This document shows, piece by piece, positions 55,201 through 64,000 of a DNA stretch of 64,000 bases. The translations under genes were made by a program, and so were the position numbers. Source of the stretch: Lepidurus packardi (Eukaryota; Arthropoda; Branchiopoda; Notostraca; Triopsidae); assembly GCA_023053545.1 (NCBI GenBank), contig JAKZAN010000006.1:11006351-11070350 (forward strand), read 5' to 3'. The notes under the pieces are model-generated. The model searched no databases. It was given only the letters and a program-made list of their open reading frames with translations, and was not told the origin of the DNA. Each line of letters opens with the position of its first letter. Within the stretch, counting starts at the first letter, position 1.

Positions 55201-58033
55201 CAATGAATAAATTTTATAGTAAAAGAAAAGGGTTTTGGCTATCTATTTTTTAAGTAACATTAATTTAAAAGCTTTTTATTAAGTATTTGGTTCTGACTTC
55301 AACAAGGATATACATTTATACACTTTAGATTAACTTAATGTTATCCCTTCAGTAGGGAATACTGATTCGCCATTTCTTAACTAGGGAAATTCAATTCCTT
55401 TTCATTTTTTGAAGGCAAATCGATACGTTTACATCACTTCCTTATTTCAAACTTCAATCTAAAAAGATAATTAATTACTCCATTGTCCAGGAACGCTCCG
55501 TCGCTTTGACAGACTGAACCGTGCAGTAATGAGCACAGCTTCACTAGTTCCACCTTCTACTGTCCGTAGCAGAGAAAAAATAAGCAAAAAAGTGCCACTT
55601 ACCGAACAACTAGCGTTCTTTCCAATTTGCTCAGGCTGCTACTTTGTCTTCCAAATCTCTTTAGAATTAAAAAAAACTCTCACTCAGTCTAAACCCCGTT
55701 AAGATTTTTTTTTAACGAAAGGGGTTATAAAAAGGGTGTAAGGAGCGAATCGATAATAAGCGAGTCTAGGATCGATTAAGGTCACTCCACTTAAGGAACG
55801 CAGGGAAAGTTACCCTTATAAGCATTGCCAGACCTGAAACACCAGAGCCCTAGCTTTTGGGGTAGGAGAAAAATCAAAAGCGTCGTTCCCAAGACGCCTG
55901 AAACTTATGAATGGACCCGACCTACGGCGTTGGCTTAGCCATATACCTTCCAGCCCTGTCGTCGTCCAACACTGACTCCAAGCAACTGCCACTGGAATGG
56001 ATATCTCGTAGTATAACTTCCCTCTCTTTTCTCCACCTTTTTTTTCGCCCTGAGCGGGAGGGGCGTCAATGGGTGGGATATTAAGGTCTTACAGTCACCC
56101 ATCCCCACCCCGCAACTGTCTCTGCGTGGGAGTTCGTAAAAAAATATACAAAAATCGAAAAAAAGACACACCTTTGGTCAGTCTGTGACCACCTTGTACC
56201 CCACCTGGTAACAAGGGGAGTGTTGCATTCAGTACTAATGACTTGGGGAGGAGGGAGGGGAACTTGGCCTGGTTCTGACGTAAAAATAAAAGACCGAGCT
56301 GGCATGGTCTGCTGCACGGAATTTCCTTTTTATCTAAATAACCACGATGACACCTCAATGATGGCTGCTCCCTTGTCTTTCGCTGCCAGTTTTTTTCTTC
56401 TTTCTTTTTGTTGAGAGTCTGTTTTCAACTTGGGCACGGGATAAAAAAGACTCACGGCAAGCTATGAGCTATATGAGCAAAAACAAGTACAAAAAAGTTA
56501 ATTTACATTTAATAATGAGATTTAAGTCAATATGGTTAAGAATCTTTACAGTTAAACCATGGCTTGAAAGTCTACCTACATTTAAGAAAGCTGGCCTAAT
56601 TTTTAAAATCTCCGACTTCTTATTGATAAAATATTGAAGAGTTTTAAAAAATAGATATAACGTACTAAAAATGGAATCTTAAAAGGTTACTAAACCATGG
56701 GCAGCTCAAAGACTATGATTAAAGGGAAGAATTCAAAAGGGAGGGGGATTGTAGCTTGTAAGTGTTTAAATTATTTTTCCTTTTTTAAAAAGAAAAGGGA
56801 TTTCGATGTGATAAAGGTAGTTCTTGGCATTTGGAACTATCCGTCATAAAATAATTGACATGCAAAGGGCATTCCAGCGTTTGCCAGTCATCGTAATCAT
56901 TTCAGTGTTTCTTTGTCACTCGCCATTTTCTCTTTTTCCTTCTGCTATAGCTTGGCTTCTTTACCAGGAGTCAATAGCTGCGTCATTAGTCCAACTTTAT
57001 GACAGCTAATGAGCCAAGGATTTTATGGCTCTCCTTCTCCGTATTCCACGCCTTTAATACCGTTCGGAAGAAACCGGCAAACAATAAAGTCACGAAATCC
57101 GAAGATGTGTACTACCTTCAAGCCAATGCAATATAAGCAGATGAAATATACAGGGACAAAGGATAGGAGCAAGTTGCATTCCATGCCAAGCATGCAGCCT
57201 CTATTGTTTGCATGACTGGTTAAGCACAGGAGCAATGCTGTAAACAGTGGAATAATAAAACTCCCCGCCTAGTTTTTAATGAGTCTTTCATATTACTAAA
57301 GGCAACACCCTTTTCCTTAACAGGCAAAGCGAACCGAGCGGATATAAAGTGAACAAACCTGACGAGTGACATCTAGTGGTAGAAATTATAACTGAGTTAT
57401 CCAATTATAATACGAAACACGTTTACAATACAAACTAGCGCGCAAGTAAAATTGGAAAAAGGTCGACTTCAAAATTTTTGTTGAGTCCTGCATCGCTAGT
57501 ATTTGAGAGATTCTAACGAATTTTTAATGCGGGAAACTTGTAATACCTACAATTCAATAACTACTAACCTAACATTCCTCAAAGTAACGAACTCAATTCA
57601 TCTTTTCAATTCTAGTAAAAAAATCTTTATTAAAATAAAGCTTTCAGGTAGAGTAATTGATTTCACTTTATGTTACAGCATCAGCAATGTTAATTTTCCA
57701 AGGTAATATTAGAACCTTTAACAAAGGCTTTGGACTGAAACAATTTTCCAAGGTTTATTCAGAAAACACGTTCATTTTACTTGGACCCTCGATTTTGTAT
57801 GAAAATATTGTTATTTGTTGAAAATACCCCTTTTGCAAAAATAATGCATCTCCGAATTATTAACTGTCTTCGATGAAAGCTTGGCTCATGAAGAACCTGA
57901 TTAAATAATTTGTCATATGATACTGTTTTCAATTTCGTTGGATGTCTTGTTGCATTGTTAAGTATCAAAGGTATCTGATTTTAAAATTAAAAATATCTTC
58001 TCAACATCCACTTGTTAGATTAGATATTGTTAA
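49213..58033. other. long region with no recognised gene
   Basis: Upstream of the PKG start. It should contain the PKG promoter and 5' untranslated region and may hold alternative PKG first exons, as in Drosophila foraging, but I could not identify one. Open frames such as 53377-53613 (-), 54067-54396 (+) and 56095-56358 (-) are short and unrecognised. Confidence 0.5.
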
Positions 58034-58558
58034 GGCTCCCGTATACCTTAGCTTCTTGATAGGAAAGAGTTTCATATGGCCCTGATGTTTGCTATTGTTT
58101 TGCGAAAGTCTTGCGTAAGAAAGTAAGAAAAAGAACTAGATAGCTAATTGAGAGGCAAAGTTTCTACGCTTCTTCTGCTTATGAAAAGTACAATTTGTCA
58201 CCACAGTTCGCTGCAGCAGCACAATGTACAATATCAAGTCGTAAAACTTTCGGAACACGATTTACCGAAAACGAATTATCAGATTTTCAAGCAAACTAAA
58301 ACAAATGTTTTCTTTTATTAGCAGCTAGTGCACAACAAAAGGGCAGAATTTTAAGTAACGTATTTCTCATAGTTTCAAACTTAATTTAAATATTTCTAAT
58401 TTATTACTCATTGGAAAAAAAATTGCATTGGTTATGCACTACCTGTTAGCAAGCTCAAGATTACTGTCAAAGAATTTTATGAGATGCACTGGTATTCTAA
58501 AAAAAAAACGAAATTTGACATGCTAATCACCTATAACGATCTAAGGTATACGGGGGCC
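58034..58558 (+). mobile_element. piggyBac-like MITE copy 4, full length
   Basis: A 525-base element with terminal inverted repeats GGCTCCCGTATACCTTAG (58034-58051) and CTAAGGTATACGGGGGCC (58541-58558), matching at 16 or 17 of 18 positions. It is flanked by TTAA (58030-58033) on the left and TTGA (58559-58562) on the right, one change from TTAA. No open frame resembles a transposase. It is the best reference for the other three copies. Confidence 0.87.
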
Positions 58559-58562
58559 TTGA

Positions 58563-61500
58563 CAGTATTAGTGAAGAAAACAGTTCTTCGAATACTTAAT
58601 CAAGACAGTAACATATTTTTTAATTAATATAACTCCGATTCCTTAACTTGTCTTTAGGTTCTGGTCGTAAGACATACGCTTTTTAATTGCCACGTTGTTA
58701 ATATCTAAAGTTTGAAAAGAGATTAGGTAGATTAACCAATGAGATCATAAAACGGTTGTAATTTATTTTTATAGTAGACGGGCAATACACTATCGAATTT
58801 AATTGTAATTCTCAGTAATAAGTCAATAAGCATCTTATACTTTGTTACTATCAATAATAAAATATCTGTAATTTTATAAACTGAAGTAATGAGTTCCATC
58901 CAAAATCAAAATTACGATTTTATATTGTAAGTGTAAAATCTTCATTCTTACGGATTTCCAGCATTCTGCTTGGCATAAAAGATACCGGATGGATCGTATT
59001 TTTTTAAGGTAATCGAGGTGGTGACAAATATTTTTTTAGGGTAATCGAGCAATTTGCATTCCTTAACTTAGAAACTAATAAAAAATAGTCAAAAGATGAC
59101 TTCAAGATTTGCACAAGTCCCGAAATAATATTTTTGCTGTTTCGAAACAGGTGACAAAAGTTACTTACATCAACAGAAAATAACTAAGTTATCCAGCGCA
59201 ATACGATGCAGCCACAATTTTTTACTAAAAATAAAAAAGATTACGAAAGCGTGAGAAGGGTTACCAGATAGGCAGGGTAATCGCAAGGAGGCGGAAGTTT
59301 GCCCTGGCGAAGCTCACAAATTGGCAGCGAAGCAAAGCACTTTGTTTTTAATTCTTTTTCTCTCATTTCCCTTTCTACCTTATTTCTACCTTCCTCTCTC
59401 CGTTTTTCCTTGTAGTACATACATAAACACACACAAACGGCGAGTGTATATACCTTTGGATCCTTTTCCCTGAAATTTCTTCTTACATTTTCCGGGGGCA
59501 ACCAGAGTTAATGCTGGCCACTTGCCCGTGAAACTCCTCGTGTCTTCCTCTTTTTTTCCCTCTCTCTCCTCCTCCTCCTTCTCCATCTTCTCTCAACCTA
59601 ACTCTGGACTCCAGAAATACTACGTGGACCAGGGGTAGCAACAGGATCTTTTCAATCTTTCGTTCAAGGAAGCCCTTGTGCTTCTGCACATACGTCCAAG
59701 AGAGCAGTGACCTAGCAGCATCCAACTTCCACGGGAGCTCTAAGCTTTGCTAGTACCCCACAATTCTGTTTTGTTTTTTTCCCTCCGTTTTCACTTTCTT
59801 CCAAGTAATCAGGTTACTGAGTCCTGTGGGCGCGCAAAATTCGTTCGCCAAATGGGCTCGCCAATTACTTTGTGAGAAACAAGTTGGATAATTTTATCGG
59901 AACCGTAACCGCAAGAAAATCATATTTGTAAGTATTAAAAGAAAATAACTGAAATGGTTGAAAGCGAATAATCTTCCTTGACGTTCAAGCATTGCCCCGG
60001 ATACTTTTTACTTTAGTCTTTCGAGCGATTTTTAGCTGGAATTAATTTGAGGAAATTGTTAATGAGGAAGGTTTAATTAGACAGAAAGAAAGCAAGTATT
60101 TCTGCTTTCCAGTGGGCAGCTTGAGAAGGTAAAAAAGTACGTGGGATGGCTTACAAGCATTGAGCCGTCCGGAAATAAGTGGGGACATAGTTGTATCACT
60201 CAGCGTATGCGTGTAAGGGTGAAAAGCCTCGGTTTGAAGCGTTTGTAAACTAAGCCGACGTCTAGTTTGCTCCACATCACCGACAGGATTTATATTACCC
60301 CAACTTTTTCCCAATAAGGGAATAACACGGTTTGGCTTCTGCGTAACCACACATGCCCTCTTAAAAGTAAATACACGGTCTGAAAGTCCTAACCGATACT
60401 TTTCACAAGAATCGCCTGAGTTTCCAATTTCTGCAAAAAAAAGATTGTATCTAAATCTAAATGAACCAAGAAACTTTTTAACATGTTTTCATGGGTTTAG
60501 CAAATTTCTAGAATGATTTCGTTTCAGAAATACACATTTAAACATGTACAATTACCCTAAAATGGATTTTAATTACTATTCTGATGCGTTTTTTGTCAGG
60601 ACACTTCAAGTTAATGTTCGAATGAAACATTTCGGCATGAAAAATGCATTGAAAAATTAACTGCATGGTAATTATTACTCGTGGAGATACTGACTCAAGG
60701 CTTGTTTACTTCCCCTCAGGATTTCTTAAATGCTAAAATTAACAATAAGAAATTCTGTGTTTTGCTTAATAAACCGCTCACCTTTCACAAGTAACTCCCT
60801 ACACATAATAGATATCTGACATGTATAAGTTTACCTTCTCCCACTTAAATCAAAAATAAGAAATGCGTTGTACTCATCATATACACTGGGCAAAGCCAGT
60901 CCATTTTTAGAGATTACTTAGTATAGTTGTACATACCTTTTTCCAATTCTGCAACTAATATAGTATCATCAAATAATAAGATAATATAAGTCAGAACGAT
61001 AACAATTAAAACGATCAACCTTTCTGTGAAACCTAATCTTCCCAATATAAAACTGCCAGGAAATCCAATAATCACTTCGTATATTACTGCCAAACTTAGC
61101 TTCGAACTTTCTTACCTAAGAAATGTTGTTTCCCATCTCTCTGACATGACAAAGGATTTTTTTCTATTAATTTATTCGTTCTTGCATATAATTGAACGTT
61201 AGTTGCATCAACATTGGATAAGAGACTGAGACGAATAACAGACTGACTACTGAAGTCATAAATCTTAAGGAGGAAGCAAGACACCGGCTTAGTGCCATCG
61301 GCAAATTTGCTGTAAGTAAACTCGAAGGTTTAGCTCGACACCGTTTACAATTTCACATTGGAAGAAATTATCGCTTTTGGCAAGACAGAAGACTATCAGC
61401 GTCGTAAGACCCCGGGGAAAGCAATAAATAGTCTTCTTTCCCAAAACACGACAAGGATTTTTGATGCAGCAGTATAGCACATTACTAAAGGTATTCGACA

Positions 61501-63290
61501 TGTTCCGAACTATTGCTACCTCGTTTTTGTTTCCGTTAACGCGTTTGCGTAAGAGATTTTTTATAGCTTCATTAAGCGCCCTAAGGTGTCGAAAGCTATA
61601 ACTGTCCAAACGTTCTGACGTCATTCGAAACTTCAAATTCAGTCTCCCCTAAACTAGCGTCTAAGGAAGAGAAGAGCTTAATCGTCACGCTTTTTACTGA
61701 CACATGACACGTTAAGTGTAGTCAAACGCTCCAATTCAATTCCGCCAAGAACTTAAACCAACAATGCAATACAAATGCAAAAGCCAAACCCTGGGACACA
61801 AGAGTTTTAATTAGCTTACTTTACGGGTTTTCTTCTTCCACTATCAAGACATGGATATCTCTGCCAAGACATCTCAATGTTGGAACAGAACGCAAAGTTT
61901 TATATCCAATATACATCCAAGAGTTCGTTTGGCATAGGGGGAGGGGGGCAGCTAGCAGCTTCCGAGCTAAGATTAGTTCCTCTATATGTTGACTCTGTCG
62001 GCTGAGGAACCATCACCCCAGCAATACCACGAAAATATGCTTTTATTAAAGCCGCCATGCGACTGAAGGTTTTCCGGTCGGCGCTTTCGACTTAGGTGAG
62101 CGAGCGAGACTTGACACTTTGACTTGAAATTTTTTAAAAGTCACGGTACATTACATCCCCTGTTTAAACGGTCCCTCAGTTAAAAAAAAAACATCCGTGA
62201 ATTAGAAGAATATTTAACTATTAGCTAAGAAAAGCTAGATGTTTAAGTTACTTAAGTTCAAGGATTTAAGTCCTTGAAGCTTAATTAAGCTTAATTAATA
62301 AAGCTTAATGAAGCTTCGTCCTTCTCTTCATCTCGAAATAAATGTTTACAGAACAATTTAGAACACATTTTTTGTCATTTTGTAGCTAATCTTGTTTGAT
62401 GTCCGTAGGCGATTTGACACAGCAATTGACCAAGTAATGCATCATAACCCGTTCAATGGTTATAAAACAAACACCAGTTCCTTAAATGCCTATTCAGAAG
62501 AAAACACCCGTTTCCTTAAAGGCATTAAGTTCCATAGTTACACATAAGATTATGGGTAACTTGTTCAAAATTTCCAAATCTCTACACAAGATTAAAAAAA
62601 CTGGCTTATAAATCGTACATAGGGTTTAAATATGGCCAATTTGGTTACTGTTGTGAAGTAGATTATTTGATATTTGAATAACTCTGTTCTTCACAACAAT
62701 TTAAGGTTTTTTTCACATTCATATAATAATAACATCATGGCTATATATAACGTCTCGTTATAATGATGTTGACTACGTTAATTATAATCTCTTCGGGCGA
62801 GGTCTCGAAATTGGATTCATAATTTGTAACTAAGTCCGACAATCGTACTATATGTCCTGTACAGCACTTTTCCCGAGGAAGTTTCTTTAAACGCTATTTG
62901 GTAAATTGCAATTACCAAACAGTGTTTAAAGAAAGTTCCTTATCCGTTAACCCACAATTTCTTTGCCGACTATAATTATAAACCAGTTTCCGTTTGCCAA
63001 AGCTTTCCCGACAAGAACCTAATTCACGAACGACTTACGCAAAGCAAATTGAACTTTAATGCATTAACTGTATAACAATTAAGAAAGCCCTTCACAGGTT
63101 GAGAACTCTATAAATTATCTCTCAAATCTTCAAGCTGATCTTGACTGAAGTTACTGCCCAATAACAGAGCAAGGAAAACCCAAATCACATTAACTAGCGG
63201 CAACCTGATAAATTGAACAACTTTTTTTGTTTTCCATTTTTTCCGTCGAAGCCTCACCCGTGTACCCCAACACGACTCCAAAATATAAAA
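58563..63290. other. intergenic region with no recognised gene
   Basis: AT-rich. A pyrimidine-rich patch (59340-59600) creates overlapping Lys/Glu/Arg-rich open frames on the minus strand that look compositional. The 115-codon frame 61289-61636 (-) is unrecognised. AAGCTTAATTAAGCTTAATT low-complexity sequence lies near 62277-62325. A long hairpin at 62877-62939 is listed separately. Confidence 0.5.
62877..62939. ncRNA. long hairpin, candidate miRNA-like precursor
   Basis: The arms GGAAGTTTCTTTAAACGC and on to GGTAA pair with TTACC to GTTCC over 28 positions with two mismatches and one G-U pair. The loop is ATTGCAA. Two further flanking positions can pair. Size and near-perfect stem fit a small-RNA precursor or a tiny MITE. 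The loop is short for a miRNA and no known mature miRNA was recognised. Confidence 0.3.
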
Positions 63291-63297
63291 ATACACA

Positions 63298-63330
63298 TAT
63301 AAAGGTGGCTTAACCTGAACTTATTTATAG
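63298..63330 (+). promoter_or_regulatory. TATA box and expected start region of the right-edge gene
   Basis: TATAAAGG at 63298-63305 lies about 105-112 bases before the first ATG of the gene at 63410. Transcription would be expected to start near 63328, leaving a short 5' leader of about 80 bases. Confidence 0.5.
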
Positions 63331-63409
63331 CACGCGCGAAGGGAAATTGGCGTCACATCAAAGGCTCCTCTAAAATCTCCAGCCAGTAAGCTTTACTCAA
63401 CCTGACGTC

Positions 63410-64000
63410 ATGGAAGATCAACAAGTCTCCGAGCCGGAAACATGCTCCTCATTCCCGCTCAGTTTTAATAATCAAGAATCCGAATCACTTGTCACGGAAC
63501 GATCCACCAAAGTATTAAAAGTACTTTAAATACCTCCAGGGGGGGGGTCTTTCCAAATTAAATCTTTCCAAAAACTCACAATATTTCCTGTCTTCCTATA
63601 GGTTATCACTCAAGAATCAGGTTTAAGAATCACCCAAGCGAGTGTGATCTCAGAAAGTGGTCGCGTGGAGTCCAACATGGACTTATCCTCCTGCCGCAGC
63701 ACCCAAGCGGAACACTCGAGCAGCTCTTACTCGTCTAGTCAAACAACAACCCACCACGCCACCCTAACCAGTTCGCAGGTACTTTTTTCTTCCTTCTTCT
63801 CAGTGTCGAGTACCGGATTGGAATCACGCTGAACGCATAGGTCCAATCTCAACCCAAAAAAAAGATTAGTCAAGTTCTTGTCGTTTTTTATAATCCAACG
63901 GAGGAAAAATCTTTTTTATTTTGGTTTGCTCTTTTTAATTGATCTCGGACTTGTCTCCCATTTTAGGAAATCCCAGACGTAGAAACGGCAGTAGAATGCC
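63410..64000 (+). CDS. 5' part of an unidentified Ser/Thr-rich protein, cut by window end
   Basis: Three exons fit in phase 0: 63410-63520 (37 codons, MEDQQVSEPETCSSFPLSFN at the start), 63602-63778 (59 codons) and 63967 to the edge. Donors AAAA|GTACTT and GCAG|GTACTT pair with acceptors CCTATAG and TTTTAG. Exon 2 is rich in Ser, Thr and His, with a run around HSSSSYSSSQTTTHHATL. Exon 3 begins EIPDVETAVEC. There is no signal peptide or membrane segment. I do not recognise the family; a long cytoskeletal or signalling protein with a disordered N-terminus is possible, but that is only a guess. An upstream TATA box supports this as the true 5' end. Confidence 0.6.

Noticed and set aside
59241-59725. 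Lys/Glu/Arg-rich minus-strand frames
   Set aside because: Caused by a pyrimidine-rich tract on the plus strand; overlapping frames all look biased.
61289-61636. 115-codon minus-strand open frame as a gene
   Set aside because: No recognisable domain, no splice partners and ordinary base composition; likely chance.

Overview
The window looks like nuclear DNA of an arthropod. It is AT-rich, its coding exons are split by mostly short GT-AG introns (often 45-80 bases), and it carries tracts of TTAGG, the arthropod telomere unit, inside mobile elements. The short introns and gene content would suit a small-genome crustacean such as a branchiopod, but that is inference. No bacterial, organelle, rRNA, tRNA or CRISPR feature was seen.

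Layout. 1-3359: no recognised gene, two decayed copies of a piggyBac-like MITE. 3360-7524 (-): a MELK kinase gene whose middle exons carry six apparent single-base frameshifts. 8477-10570: a cluster of small DNA elements around a 100-N gap. 12147-19511 (-): a complete four-exon BMP3/GDF10-type TGF-beta ligand. 19512-25750: no confident gene. 25751-31319 (+): lysosomal alpha-mannosidase copy 1 (18 exons). 31394-31901 (-): a BOLA1-like mitochondrial protein. 32469-35215: a third hAT-like MITE and the 3' end of a dead LINE. 35930-40102 (+): lysosomal alpha-mannosidase copy 2 (13 exons). 40817-49212 (-): a cGMP-dependent protein kinase of the foraging/PKG-I type (15 coding exons). 49213-63409: about 14 kb with no recognised gene, one full-length piggyBac-like MITE and one long hairpin. 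63410-64000 (+): first exons of an unidentified Ser/Thr-rich protein behind a TATA box.

Exon models were built by hand from homology to remembered family sequences, splice sites and reading phase. BMP3, both mannosidases, BOLA1 and PKG add up to whole codon numbers with no internal stop (535, 1020, 1001, 131 and 895 residues). The genes do not form one pathway. The two mannosidases are an old duplication with many intron differences, now separated by BOLA1 on the other strand and by transposon debris. Copy 1 and BOLA1 end tail to tail with only 74 bases between stop codons; copy 2 and PKG also converge.

Most notable are the BMP3-type ligand in an arthropod-like genome, the non-autonomous hAT-like family with a TTAGG core and a perfect internal hairpin, the piggyBac-like MITE family, the clustered homopolymer frameshifts in MELK, and two long perfect or near-perfect palindromes.
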